From an uncultured Bacteroides sp. (GTDB taxonomy: Bacteria > Bacteroidota > Bacteroidia > Bacteroidales > Bacteroidaceae), in contig CALULL010000002.1 of the NCBI GenBank assembly GCA_944321465.1, forward strand, positions 85,009 through 149,008: a stretch of DNA of 64,000 bases, in the 5' to 3' direction. Shown piece by piece: positions 20,624 to 29,455 of the stretch. The position numbers were made by a program, and so were the translations under genes. Below the pieces are notes generated by a model. The model saw nothing but the letters and a program-made list of their open reading frames with translations, did no database searches and was not told where the DNA came from. The stretch's first letter is position 1. Every line of letters starts with the position of its first letter.

Positions 20624-21667
20624 ATGGAACAGAAGCTTTTTCTATTGGGGCGGACGTTGGACGAGTTGCAGACCGTCGTCAAGGAACTGGGAATGCCCGC
20701 ATTTACGGCCAGGCAGATAGCTACTTGGCTGTATGGGAAGAAAGTCGGTTCGATAGACGAGATGACCGACATTTCCTTGAAGAACCGGCAACTCCTGAAG
20801 GAGAGATACGAAGTGGGGGCCGAGGCCCCCGTCGATTACCAGCGGTCGGTTGACGGGACGGTGAAGTATCTGTATCCTGTCGGCGAGGGACATTACGTTG
20901 AGTCGGTCTTCATTCCCGATGCCGACCGGGCTACTTTGTGCGTGTCTTCGCAGGTGGGTTGTAAGATGAACTGTCGCTTTTGCATGACAGGCAAGCAAGG
21001 CTTCACGGCCAACCTGACGGCACGACAGATTATCAACCAGATACACTCCCTGCCCGAGCGCGAACGGCTGACCAATGTCGTAATGATGGGTATGGGCGAG
21101 CCGCTTGACAATCTTGACGAAGTGCTCACCGCACTCCACATCCTCACAGCCCCCTATGGCTATGGCTGGAGTCCCAAGCGGATAACGCTTTCCACTGTAG
21201 GCATACGCAAGGGGCTGCGCCGTTTCGTCGAGGAGTGCGACTGCCACTTGGCCGTCAGCCTGCACTCGCCGCTGCCTTTGCAGCGGCGCGACCTGATGCC
21301 TGCCGAACGTGCCTTCTCCATTGTGGAAATAGTGGACTTGTTGCGCGGGTACGACTTCAGCAAGCAGCGTCGCTTGTCTTTCGAGTACATCCTTTTCAAA
21401 GGCGTGAACGATTCGTTGGCTCATGCCCGTGAGCTTCTGAAGCTGCTGCGCGGGCTCGATTGCCGCATCAACCTGATACGTTTCCATGCCATTCCCGGCG
21501 TAGACCTGCAAGGAACCGACATGGATGCCATGCTCGTTTTTCGAGACTACCTCACCTCGCATGGACTCTTTTCCACCATACGAGCCTCTCGGGGCGAAGA
21601 TATTTTTGCTGCCTGCGGCATGCTTTCCACCTCCAAGGCCGGTGAGCGCAAGGGCGAGAGTGTATAA
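20624..21667 (+). CDS. rlmN: 23S rRNA (adenine2503-C2)/tRNA methyltransferase RlmN
   Basis: A radical-SAM enzyme that methylates C2 of A2503 in 23S rRNA and A37 in some tRNAs. The 347-residue protein has the CxxxCxxC iron-sulfur motif (Cys113, Cys117, Cys120 in CKMNCRFCMTGKQG), the upstream Cys106, the GMGEPLDN motif, and the C-terminal methyl-carrying cysteine in FAACGML (Cys331). The ATG at 20624 (MEQKLFLLG) is chosen over an upstream in-frame extension that has no similarity to the family and starts within the promoter region. Confidence 0.96.
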   Translation: MEQKLFLLGRTLDELQTVVKELGMPAFTARQIATWLYGKKVGSIDEMTDISLKNRQLLKERYEVGAEAPVDYQRSVDGTVKYLYPVGEGHYVESVFIPDADRATLCVSSQVGCKMNCRFCMTGKQGFTANLTARQIINQIHSLPERERLTNVVMMGMGEPLDNLDEVLTALHILTAPYGYGWSPKRITLSTVGIRKGLRRFVEECDCHLAVSLHSPLPLQRRDLMPAERAFSIVEIVDLLRGYDFSKQRRLSFEYILFKGVNDSLAHARELLKLLRGLDCRINLIRFHAIPGVDLQGTDMDAMLVFRDYLTSHGLFSTIRASRGEDIFAACGMLSTSKAGERKGESV

Positions 21668-21720
21668 CTTGTTAATTCCTGCGAGGTCGGCATCCCCTTC
21701 TTCGCAACGCTGAGAATAGA

Positions 21721-22914
21721 ATGAAGAGAAGAGACATATCCCTGTGCGTGGAGTCTGCTGCCTGTCGCTTGTGCCTGGCTGTTGCGTTCGTCCTTCTGGC
21801 CGGTTGCCAGGGCGGCAACAGGAGCGGAGACACTTTGTTTGCCCCAGCTTCAAGCGGACATCCGTTCGACGTGTTGGTCGTGGCCGACGAGGACCTGTGG
21901 CAACGCCGGGCCGGACGGGCGTTGGCCGATGTGCTGGCCACGAGGATGCCGGGGCTGCCGCAGCCGGAACCTTCGTTCCGCGTGATGCATGCCAGTCCCG
22001 CCCACTTTGATGCCACGCTGAAGAGGGTGCGCAACATTGTCGTCGCCGACGTGCGCAGCGGCTGTACGCAGGCAGCTCTCTCGACGGCTGGCAACGTCAA
22101 CGCTTCCCCGCAGTCGATATTGCTGATTGAAGCCCCCGACGAGACCTCTTTCGGGCAGTGCGTGCAGGACAACCGCCAGCAGATAGTGGACTATTTCGTC
22201 CGTGCCGAGATGGACCGCCAGGTTCAGGCTCTGGAGCGCGACCACAACGCTTATGTCGAGTCCCGAGTGCGCAAACTGTTTGACTGCACCGTGTGGGTGC
22301 CTTGTGGCTTGTCGGCCTGCAAGGAGGGCACGTCCTTCTTCTGGGCCGGGACCAATGCCGCTACGCGCGACCAGAACTTTGTGGTCTATTCCTATCCGTA
22401 CACAGACCGTGCGACCTTCACCAAGGACAACTTCGTGGACAAACGCGACTCGGTGATGAAGGCCAACATCCCCGGTGCGCGCCGGGGCATGTATATGACT
22501 ACCGACCGGTCCACGGTGACGACCCGCCCCATTGCCGTTCAAGGCTGCTTTGCCTACGAGGCTCGTGGCCTGTGGCGGGTGGAGGGCGACTGCATGGGCG
22601 GCCCCTTTGTCTCACATGCCCGGGTAGACACGTTGCACGGGCGTGTCGTCGTGGCCGAAGCCTTTGTCTATTCGCCAGGCACGCCCAAGCGCGACCTCGT
22701 GCGGCAGTTGGAGGCTTCGCTCTACACGCTTAGGCTCCCGGGTGGGGCGGCGGCAGCCCGGGATGACGGGGCTGGAGCCGACGGTTCGCCCGTTTTGGCA
22801 CAAAGGTTTGCCATCGCCGGAGTGTACCTTTGCCCGTCGGGGGGCAGACCTTTGCCGGGAAGCTGGCAGACCGTTGCTCCCGGACGGCCCGGATTGGCGC
22901 AGGAAAAAGATTGA
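21721..22914 (+). CDS. DUF4837 lipoprotein with an unusual C-terminal extension
   Basis: A 397-residue lipoprotein with a lipobox at Cys29 (VLLAGCQ). The body (DVLVVADEDLWQRRAGRALADVL, then MKANIPG, YEARGLWRVEGDCMGGPFVSHARVD, VVVAEAFVYSPGTPKRDLVRQLEASLYTL) matches DUF4837, an uncharacterised Bacteroidales family found in this same gene order. The last 55 or so residues after LYTLRLPG are Gly/Ala/Pro-rich and unlike the rest. They are encoded by GC-rich, repeat-like DNA that also holds a TACCTTTG element (22825-22832). The extension is therefore probably recent read-through into noncoding DNA. The function is unknown. Confidence 0.82.
   Translation: MKRRDISLCVESAACRLCLAVAFVLLAGCQGGNRSGDTLFAPASSGHPFDVLVVADEDLWQRRAGRALADVLATRMPGLPQPEPSFRVMHASPAHFDATLKRVRNIVVADVRSGCTQAALSTAGNVNASPQSILLIEAPDETSFGQCVQDNRQQIVDYFVRAEMDRQVQALERDHNAYVESRVRKLFDCTVWVPCGLSACKEGTSFFWAGTNAATRDQNFVVYSYPYTDRATFTKDNFVDKRDSVMKANIPGARRGMYMTTDRSTVTTRPIAVQGCFAYEARGLWRVEGDCMGGPFVSHARVDTLHGRVVVAEAFVYSPGTPKRDLVRQLEASLYTLRLPGGAAAARDDGAGADGSPVLAQRFAIAGVYLCPSGGRPLPGSWQTVAPGRPGLAQEKD
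22825..22832 (+). promoter_or_regulatory. -7-like element inside the 3' end of the DUF4837 gene
   Basis: TACCTTTG with a TTTG 14 bp upstream (shorter than the usual 19-21 spacing). It is placed to transcribe pdxA, 125 bp downstream. Confidence 0.35.
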
Positions 22915-22956
22915 GAATGACAAGAGAATAAGAATACTATAAAACAACAACGTGTG

Positions 22957-24054
22957 ATGAACAACAACAAAATAAGGGTTGGTATAACCCAAGGAGATAT
23001 TAACGGAGTGGGCTACGAAGTCATCTTGAAGGCTTTTGCCGACCCGGTGATGTTGGAGCTGTGCACTCCTATTATATATGGTTCGCCCAAGGTGGCTGCC
23101 TACCATCGGAAGGCACTCGACCTGACGACCAACTTCAGTATCGTGGCTTCGGCTGCCGAGGCTGCTGATGGCCGCCTGAATATAGTCACCTGTGGAGACG
23201 AGGACGTGAAGGTGGACTTCGGGCACCCCGATGCCGAGGCAGGCCGTGCGGCCTTGCAGGCATTGGAGTGCGCGGTGGAGGACTATCGGCAGGGCTTGTT
23301 CGATGTCTTGGTGACGGCCCCCATCAACAAGCACACCATCCAGTCGGACGACTTTAGTTTCCCCGGGCACACCGAGTACATCGAACAACGCTTGGGCGAG
23401 GGTGAAAAGGCTCTGATGATTTTGCTGAAGAACGACCTGCGCGTGGCACTCGTCACGGGACACATACCTGTCCGCGAGATTGCTTCGTCCGTTACGCAGG
23501 AACTGATAGAGGAAAAGCTGCTCATTTTCAATCATTCGCTCAAGCAGGATTTCGACATTGAGGCTCCGCGCATAGCAGTCCTTGCGCTCAATCCCCATGC
23601 GGGCGACGAGGGATTGCTGGGCACCGAGGAGCGGGACATCATCCAGCCTGCCATCCGCGCAATGGCTGCCAAGGGAGTGCTGTGCTACGGGCCTTATGCA
23701 GCCGACGGGTTCATGGGTTCGGACAACTACACCCATTTCGACGGCATCTTGGCGATGTACCACGATCAGGGCCTGGCTCCTTTCAAGACTCTGGCTATGG
23801 ACGAGGGCGTGAACTTCACGGCGGGATTGCCCGTGGTTCGTACATCGCCTGCCCACGGCACGGCCTACGACATTGCCGGGAAAGGCTGCGCCTCGCCCGA
23901 CTCATTCCGCCAGGCCATCTATGTGGCCATCGACGTGTTCCGCAACCGCCAGCGCAGGCTTGCCATGCGTGCCAACCCCCTGCGTAAGCAGTACTACGAG
24001 AAGCGCGACGACAGCGACAAGCTGAAGCTGGACAGTGTGGACGAAGAAGGATAA
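22957..24054 (+). CDS. pdxA: 4-hydroxythreonine-4-phosphate dehydrogenase
   Basis: PdxA oxidises 4-phosphohydroxy-L-threonine in pyridoxal phosphate synthesis. The 365-residue protein shows the family signature at the N terminus (RVGITQGDINGVGYEVILKAF), the substrate/metal segment VTAPINKHTIQSDDFSFPGHTEYIEQ, LALNPHAGDEGLLGTEERDIIQPAI, MYHDQGLAPFKTL and VRTSPAHGTAYDIAGKG. The metal-binding histidines (FPGHTE, MYHDQG, SPAHGT) are present. The ATG at 22957 follows a GTG one codon upstream. The next gene begins 6 bp after its stop. Confidence 0.96.
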   Translation: MNNNKIRVGITQGDINGVGYEVILKAFADPVMLELCTPIIYGSPKVAAYHRKALDLTTNFSIVASAAEAADGRLNIVTCGDEDVKVDFGHPDAEAGRAALQALECAVEDYRQGLFDVLVTAPINKHTIQSDDFSFPGHTEYIEQRLGEGEKALMILLKNDLRVALVTGHIPVREIASSVTQELIEEKLLIFNHSLKQDFDIEAPRIAVLALNPHAGDEGLLGTEERDIIQPAIRAMAAKGVLCYGPYAADGFMGSDNYTHFDGILAMYHDQGLAPFKTLAMDEGVNFTAGLPVVRTSPAHGTAYDIAGKGCASPDSFRQAIYVAIDVFRNRQRRLAMRANPLRKQYYEKRDDSDKLKLDSVDEEG

Positions 24055-24060
24055 AGACTT

Positions 24061-25329
24061 ATGACGAAAGCAGAGATACAACAAGTGAAGTTGCGCTTTG
24101 GCATCATTGGCAACAACGAACGGCTGCTGCGCGACATCGACATAGCCATACAAGTGGCACCCACCGACCTGTCGGTGCTCATCACGGGCGAGAGCGGCGT
24201 GGGCAAGGAGAGCTTCCCCCAGATTATCCATCAGTATAGCAAGCGCAAGCACGGGCAGTACATTGCCGTGAACTGCGGTGCCATCCCCGAGGGAACCATC
24301 GACTCCGAGCTGTTCGGCCACGAGAAGGGAGCTTTTACCGGTGCCATCAGCGAACGCAAAGGCTACTTTGGCGAGGCCGACGGGGGTACCATCTTCTTGG
24401 ACGAGGTGGGCGAGTTGCCCTTGCCCACGCAAGCCCGGCTGTTGCGTGTGCTCGAAACAGGCGAGTTCATCAAGGTCGGTTCCTCGAAAGTGGAGAAGAC
24501 CAACGTGCGCATCGTTGCCGCCACCAACGTCAACCTTTCTCAAGCCATTGTCGACGGACGTTTCCGTGAGGACCTGTACTACCGTCTCAACACGGTGCCC
24601 ATACAGATACCGCCCTTGCGCGAGCGCGGCGAAGATGTCGTGCTGCTGTTCCGAAAGTTTGCCTCCGACTTTGCCGAGAAGTACCAGATGCCTGCTATCC
24701 AGCTGACCGACGAAGCCAAGCAAGTCCTGCTGGGGTACTCGTGGCCGGGCAATGTGCGCCAACTGAAGAACATCACCGAGCAGATTTCCATCATCGAGAC
24801 CAATCGCGAAGTGACGGCCGACATCCTGCGCGGCTATCTGCCGCAGCAGACGCTCCAGCGGCTTCCGGCGCTGGCCGGGAGCAAGGGCGGACGCAGTTTT
24901 GAGAACGAGCGGGAGATACTCTACCAGGTGCTGTTCGACATGCGCCGGGATGTCACCGAGTTGAAGAAGCTGGTGCACGAGATTATGTCCGAGCGTGCCG
25001 ACGGCATGGCCGCCGGTGCCGCTTCCGTACCGCCGCAGGCATACTATGCCCCGCTGTCGCCCGTGGGGAACGGGGCGGAGGGAACGCCCACTTCCGTCCC
25101 GACTATCATCAAGCAGCAGCCTGTGCAGCATCTGCCCAAGACCGACGAACCCGACATACAGGACACCGAGGAATACGTGGAAGAGTCGCTTGCACTGGAC
25201 AATGCCGAGAAAGAAATGATACGCAAGGCTCTGGAGAAACACCACGGGAAGCGCAAGAGCGCAGCCCGCGACCTGAACATCTCGGAGCGTACCTTATACC
25301 GTAAAATAAAGGAATATGGATTGGATTAA
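24061..25329 (+). CDS. Sigma-54-dependent transcriptional activator (AAA+)
   Basis: A 422-residue activator with no receiver domain. It begins almost directly with the sigma-54 interaction domain: Walker A GESGVGKE (43-50), the sigma-54 contact loop GAFTGA (90-95), Walker B GGTIFLDEVGELP (108-120) and an arginine-finger region (DGRFREDLYYRLN). A Pro/Ala-rich linker (about 315-365) leads to a C-terminal Fis-type helix-turn-helix (KRKSAARDLNISERTLYRKIKEYGLD). Lacking a sensory domain, it must be controlled by expression or partner proteins. Its last 14 bases overlap lptE, a coupling conserved in this order in Bacteroidales. Its targets are not known. Confidence 0.93.
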   Translation: MTKAEIQQVKLRFGIIGNNERLLRDIDIAIQVAPTDLSVLITGESGVGKESFPQIIHQYSKRKHGQYIAVNCGAIPEGTIDSELFGHEKGAFTGAISERKGYFGEADGGTIFLDEVGELPLPTQARLLRVLETGEFIKVGSSKVEKTNVRIVAATNVNLSQAIVDGRFREDLYYRLNTVPIQIPPLRERGEDVVLLFRKFASDFAEKYQMPAIQLTDEAKQVLLGYSWPGNVRQLKNITEQISIIETNREVTADILRGYLPQQTLQRLPALAGSKGGRSFENEREILYQVLFDMRRDVTELKKLVHEIMSERADGMAAGAASVPPQAYYAPLSPVGNGAEGTPTSVPTIIKQQPVQHLPKTDEPDIQDTEEYVEESLALDNAEKEMIRKALEKHHGKRKSAARDLNISERTLYRKIKEYGLD

Positions 25330-25843
25330 GCGGATAGTATTGCCCTGTGGGGCGTTGATTGTGCTGGCGGCTGTGGTCTACGGTTGCCGCATCAGTATGG
25401 GCTTTGCCCCCATCACCTCGATAGACTATAGCCGGGTGAAGAGCATCTCCATTTCGGAGTTCCCCAACCGGGCCGAGTACGTGTACGCGCCTTTGGCCAT
25501 CGAGTTCAACCAGAAGTTGCGCGACATGTTTGTGCAGCAGACCCGCCTTCAGGTACTCGATACGGGCGGCGACCTCGATATCAGCGGCGAAATCACGGGC
25601 TATAACCAGTACAACGAGTCGGTCGATGCCAGCGGCTTCTCCTCCAAGGTAAAGCTGACGCTGACGGTGAACGTGCGTTACGTCAACAATACCAATCATG
25701 AGGAGGACTTCGAGCAGCAGTTCTCGGCCTTTCAGACCTACGACTCTTCCGAACTGCTGACAAACGTGCAGGACGGGCTGATAACGCTCATGGTGGACGA
25801 CATCACCGAGCAGATATTCAATGCGACAGTAGCCAACTGGTAA
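25316..25843 (+). CDS. lptE: LPS assembly lipoprotein LptE
   Basis: LptE plugs the LptD barrel and helps insert LPS in the outer membrane. The 175-residue protein has a lipobox at Cys24 (VVYGC), then an LptE-type domain (YSRVKSISISEFPNRAEYV, LAIEFNQKLRDMFVQQTRLQVL, GDLDISGEITGYN). Its start overlaps the sigma-54 activator by 14 bp. LptC is encoded at 16002 in the same orientation. The call rests on length, domain order and synteny. Confidence 0.85.
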   Translation: MDWIKRIVLPCGALIVLAAVVYGCRISMGFAPITSIDYSRVKSISISEFPNRAEYVYAPLAIEFNQKLRDMFVQQTRLQVLDTGGDLDISGEITGYNQYNESVDASGFSSKVKLTLTVNVRYVNNTNHEEDFEQQFSAFQTYDSSELLTNVQDGLITLMVDDITEQIFNATVANW

Positions 25844-25856
25844 AGCCGACGACCTT

Positions 25857-26657
25857 ATGACCGCAATGCATTTACAACAATGGATACAGCACCCCGAGTT
25901 GCTGAACGAAGATACGCTGGGCGATTTGCGAGATACTCTGAAACGTTACCCCTATTTCCAGTCGGCCCGGCTGCTGTTGTTGCAGAACCTGCATCGGCTG
26001 CACGACATTGGCCTTGGTGCAGCTTTGCACGAGTCGGTGCCCTATTTGGCCGACCGTCGTACATTGTTTTTCCTTGTCGAGGCTGAACGTTACGAATTGA
26101 AGCCGCAACCGGCTGCTATAGAAGAGGAACATGCACCGGCATCGGCCGCCGAGGACCGAACATTGGCTCTCATCGATGCCTTCCTGGCCGAAGCACCGGC
26201 CGAACCGGCTGCGGCTCTGGATTATACGGTGGACTACACGCCTTACCTGTTGCAGGAGTCCGATGCCGTCGAACCGGCTGGATGTGACGGAAGGCAGCAG
26301 ATGCGGGGGCAGGAACTGATAGACCATTTCATAGCCCGGAGCGAGGACTTCCTTTCGGATCACTCGTTGTCGGCACGGGAGACGGCAGCCGCAACTTCGG
26401 ACGGTGGCGGCTTGTCGGACACAGGCAGGGGGGCGGAGGAACCTCCTGTGGCCCTTCCTCCTTCGCTTGCTTCCGAGATGGAGGACGACAGCTATTTTAC
26501 GGAGACACTGGCCAAAATCTACGTCAAACAGCACCGATATGAGAAAGCACTCGAAATTATTAAAAAGTTAAGTTTGAAATATCCAAAAAAAAGTACTTAC
26601 TTTGCAAGCCAGATAGAATTGCTGGAAGATTTGATTATTAACGCTAAAACAAAATAA
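25857..26657 (+). CDS. TPR-containing protein of the lptE-secG cluster
   Basis: A 266-residue, probably cytoplasmic protein (no signal peptide). The N-terminal part (LQQWIQHPELLNEDTLGDLRDTLKRYPYFQSARLLLLQNL) is a helical segment conserved in Bacteroidales. The middle (90-210) is Ala/Glu/Asp-rich low complexity. The C terminus has a single TPR-like repeat (AKIYVKQHRYEKALEIIKKLSLKYPKKS). Base composition drops sharply to AT-rich in the last 100 bases. The start may be at 25857 or at the next ATG, 25866. It lies 13 bp after lptE and 8 bp before secG. Its role is unknown, perhaps as a scaffold. Confidence 0.78.
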   Translation: MTAMHLQQWIQHPELLNEDTLGDLRDTLKRYPYFQSARLLLLQNLHRLHDIGLGAALHESVPYLADRRTLFFLVEAERYELKPQPAAIEEEHAPASAAEDRTLALIDAFLAEAPAEPAAALDYTVDYTPYLLQESDAVEPAGCDGRQQMRGQELIDHFIARSEDFLSDHSLSARETAAATSDGGGLSDTGRGAEEPPVALPPSLASEMEDDSYFTETLAKIYVKQHRYEKALEIIKKLSLKYPKKSTYFASQIELLEDLIINAKTK

Positions 26658-26665
26658 GAAGAAAG

Positions 26666-27037
26666 ATGTATTTTTTATTAGTTATCTTGATGGTGATTGT
26701 CTCGGTGCTGATGTGCTTCATCGTTTTAATACAGAACTCCAAAGGTGGAGGACTGGCTTCGAGTTTCGCTTCGTCCAATCAGATTATGGGCGTGCGCAAG
26801 ACGACCGACTTTCTGGAGAAGGCTACGTGGACATTGGCTGCCTGCATGGTGGTGTTCAGCGTGGTTTCAGCTTACATGCTTCCGGTGAATGCACGGAGCA
26901 ACAGTGTGGTGATGGAGCAGGAAGCTCAGCGCGAAGCCGCTACCAATCCCTATACGATGCCTGCAGGAACAGTCGCTCCTGAGGTTGAAACTCCGGCTGC
27001 GGACGCTGCCGTTGCCTCCGACTCGGTGGCCAAGTGA
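26666..27037 (+). CDS. secG: Preprotein translocase subunit SecG
   Basis: SecG is the accessory channel subunit of SecYEG. The 123-residue protein has two membrane helices (about 2-22 and 54-72) separated by the conserved VLIQNSKGGGLASSFASSNQIMGVRKTTDFLEKATW loop. A low-complexity cytoplasmic tail (about 80-123), rich in Ala, Thr and Val, is typical of the Bacteroidales version. It is the last gene of its cluster and is followed by a strong terminator. Confidence 0.94.
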   Translation: MYFLLVILMVIVSVLMCFIVLIQNSKGGGLASSFASSNQIMGVRKTTDFLEKATWTLAACMVVFSVVSAYMLPVNARSNSVVMEQEAQREAATNPYTMPAGTVAPEVETPAADAAVASDSVAK

Positions 27038-27073
27038 TGCAATCGGGGAGTTTGTACTCGAATTTTACCATAC

Positions 27074-27121
27074 GGGCGGAGTTGCTACAACATGCTGTGG
27101 GCAATTCCGCCTGTTCTTTTT
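27074..27121 (+). terminator. Rho-independent terminator after secG
   Basis: The stem is GGCGGAGTTGC (27075-27085) pairing with GCAATTCCGCC (27101-27111), with one G-U pair and a 15-nt loop. It is followed by the U-rich tract TGTTCTTTTT (27112-27121). Confidence 0.85.
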
Positions 27122-27168
27122 CAATAACCCTTTTTGTTAACCTCTTTTCTTACTAAATTAGACAGCAA

Positions 27169-28596
27169 ATGACGACTATGGGTAACCTGACTCAAACGTT
27201 GCGCGACTCGAAGGCCGCGCGTTGGACAGCCTTGGTGCTGTTGGCTTCGGCCATGTTCTTTGGCTATGTGTTTATGGACGTGCTTTCGCCCATGCAGGAA
27301 CTGTTGCAGACTCAGCGCGGGTGGGATCCCGTGGCATACGGGCGTTACGCCGGTTCTGAGACCTTTCTCAACGTGTTTGTGTTCTTCCTGATTTTTGCAG
27401 GCATTATCTTGGATAAGATGGGAGTGCGCTTTACGGCGGTGCTTTCGGGTACGGTCATGCTGATTGGCGCGGCGGTGAACTACTTTGCCGTGTCCGAAGC
27501 CTTCATCGGTAGCGGCATATCCCGTTTCATGGAGGCCAACTTCAACCTGCCTGCTGCGTGGTGGAACGTTACCCCCTTCTACGAAGGGATGCCTGCCTCG
27601 GCCAAACTCTCTGCCATAGGCTTCATGTTCTTCGGTTGCGGAGTCGAGATGGCGGGCATCACCGTTTCGCGCGGCATCGTGAAGTGGTTCAAGGGCAAGG
27701 AGATGGCCTTGGCTATGGGCGTCGAGATGGCCATTGCGCGTCTTGGCGTGGCGGTGGTCTTCCTGGGCGTGCCGGTGGTAGCGGCCATCAAGCCCATCAG
27801 CGTGTCCCGTCCTATGGCTGTGGCGGTGGTGCTGCTGATGATAGGGCTTATCTCGTTCATCTGCTACGCCTTCATGGACAAGAAACTGGAGATGCAGCTC
27901 GGCATGAACGACGAAGAGAAGGACGACCCCTTCAAAATAAGCGACTTGGGCAAGATATTTTCCTCCAAGGTGTTTTGGCAGGTGGCTCTGTTGTGCGTGC
28001 TCTACTACTCGGCCATCTTTCCCTTCCAGAAATATGCGGGTAATATGCTTCAGTGCAACTTGGGCTACACCGCTTTGCAGGCCGGGCAGGTCTTCTTCGT
28101 CTTCCCGCTGGGCGCGGCGGCCATAACGCCGTTCCTGGGCAATTTCCTCGACCGTAAGGGGCGCGGTGCCAGTATGCTCATCCTGGGTGCCGTTCTGATG
28201 ATAGTCTGCCACCTCACCTTCGCCCTGGTGTTGCCTGCCACTCAGTCGGCAATTATAGCCTACGTAGCCATTATCCTGCTAGGCATCTCCTTCTCGTTGG
28301 TTCCGGCTGCTTTGTGGCCTTCGGTGCCCAAGTTGGTTGACGGGCGTCTGCTGGGTTCGGCCTATGCCGTCATTTTCTGGATACAGAATATCGGGCTTTA
28401 CTCTTTCCCCATGATTATCGGTTCGGTGCTGCGCTCGTCCAACCCCGGCGTGACCGACCCCTTGGAGTACAACTACACGGTGCCCATGCTTGTGTTTGCC
28501 TCGCTTGGCGTGCTGGCCCTGATACTGGGGCTATGGTTGAAGGCTGAGGACAAATTGCACCATTATGGGCTGGAGGAACCTAACATTAAGAAATAA
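27169..28596 (+). CDS. Major facilitator superfamily transporter
   Basis: A 475-residue inner-membrane protein with about 12 hydrophobic segments, e.g. ALVLLASAMFFGYVFMDVL near the start and the cytoplasmic loop LDKMGVRFTAVLSG after the third segment, which resembles the MFS motif A (G-x-x-x-D-R). A central hydrophilic loop (about 240-265, MDKKLEMQLGMNDEEKDDPFK) divides the two six-helix halves. It is transcribed separately from secG (terminator between them). The substrate is not predictable; no metabolic neighbour suggests one. An alternative start is the ATG at 27178. Confidence 0.88.
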   Translation: MTTMGNLTQTLRDSKAARWTALVLLASAMFFGYVFMDVLSPMQELLQTQRGWDPVAYGRYAGSETFLNVFVFFLIFAGIILDKMGVRFTAVLSGTVMLIGAAVNYFAVSEAFIGSGISRFMEANFNLPAAWWNVTPFYEGMPASAKLSAIGFMFFGCGVEMAGITVSRGIVKWFKGKEMALAMGVEMAIARLGVAVVFLGVPVVAAIKPISVSRPMAVAVVLLMIGLISFICYAFMDKKLEMQLGMNDEEKDDPFKISDLGKIFSSKVFWQVALLCVLYYSAIFPFQKYAGNMLQCNLGYTALQAGQVFFVFPLGAAAITPFLGNFLDRKGRGASMLILGAVLMIVCHLTFALVLPATQSAIIAYVAIILLGISFSLVPAALWPSVPKLVDGRLLGSAYAVIFWIQNIGLYSFPMIIGSVLRSSNPGVTDPLEYNYTVPMLVFASLGVLALILGLWLKAEDKLHHYGLEEPNIKK

Positions 28597-28638
28597 CTCT
28601 CTACCCGCTGTGGTAGGACTTGAAATTCCAGGTAGGCA

Positions 28639-28992
28639 ATGAGAAAAGAAAAAATAAATCTGCTGGACACCGTTCCGTTTGGCCGCAAGGATATTACTAC
28701 CGAGTGGATAGACGGGCTGGCTGTGCTTGTCTACCCGCGCTTCAGACAACGTTGGCTGAGGCGGTTGTTTTCGCCCTATTTCTCTCCTTACCTCCATGTC
28801 GCGCTTGAAGAGCACGGGACGGCTGTGTGGAGGCTGGTGGACGGTACGCGCACGGTGGGTGAAATCATTGCCCTCCTCGCACCTCACTTCGGGAATGCCG
28901 AGGACTATGGCTCCCGTGTGGCCGCCTTTTTCCTTCAGCTGCACAAGGGCGGCCTGATACGATTGGTGCAACGGGGAAGAAGAACGGTGTAG
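28639..28992 (+). CDS. PqqD-family protein
   Basis: A 117-residue protein. The segment LEEHGTAVWRLVDGTRTVGEIIALLAPHFG followed by VAAFFLQLHKGGLIRLV matches the PqqD winged-helix fold (peptide chaperone, RRE type). Classical PqqD proteins bind a precursor peptide for a radical-SAM enzyme, but no such enzyme or precursor is seen nearby, and this stand-alone form with a basic N-terminal half (RFRQRWLRRLFSPY) is common in Bacteroidales. It lies 43 bp after the transporter gene and could be cotranscribed. Its function is unknown. Confidence 0.75.
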   Translation: MRKEKINLLDTVPFGRKDITTEWIDGLAVLVYPRFRQRWLRRLFSPYFSPYLHVALEEHGTAVWRLVDGTRTVGEIIALLAPHFGNAEDYGSRVAAFFLQLHKGGLIRLVQRGRRTV

Positions 28993-29123
28993 CCAATATT
29001 CTGAAGGAGAGGGAGGATGTATGCCGACAAGCGTGCGGCATGCGTCCTCCCTTTCTTTTCGCATCCTTGCTGTCTGCCTATTGCGGAACTTGCATCGCGG
29101 GAGAGGAGCGAAGGAGCAATGAA

Positions 29124-29195
29124 CCCAAATCGGTCGTTAGACCGCCCGATGGGTATGGGGTTATCTTTCTTTGGCTTTCCAAAGCGATTTGGGAT
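29124..29195. repeat. Short copy of the inverted-repeat element
   Basis: CCCAAATCGGTCGTTAGACC at 29124-29143 matches the left arm of the 20331-20523 element with one change. The interior CTTTCTTTGGCTTTCCAAA follows, and GCGATTTGGGAT at 29184-29195 matches the inner part of the right arm. The copy lacks roughly 120 bp of the interior. It lies in the 714-bp gap 28993-29706, which otherwise contains a -7-like TACCTTTG at 29265-29272 and the candidate RNA at 29456. Confidence 0.65.
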
Positions 29196-29455
29196 GAAAT
29201 GGAGACGAAGGTCGTGCTGCGTGTTTTTTTTGGAGCAGATGGACGGATTGTCGCAAAAAAAGTGTACCTTTGTCGTGTCTCCCCACGCTGAGAAGTCGCT
29301 GTGCGCGACGTGTGTTACGGTGGGAGGGATGTTTATACATACTGAAAGGCGTTTTCTGGACGTTTTGGTTTTGACGCTATAAGAATCTCGCAAATTCAGT
29401 AAAGTCAGTCAAAGACAAAGCAACGGGAACGTCCCTTGGGGTGTACTTTTGAATT

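Noticed and set aside
28935-29393. A 152-codon minus-strand open frame covering the repeat copy at 29124
   Set aside because: It runs through the inverted-repeat element and promoter-like sequence and has no domain. Similar spurious frames are expected wherever that repeat occurs.
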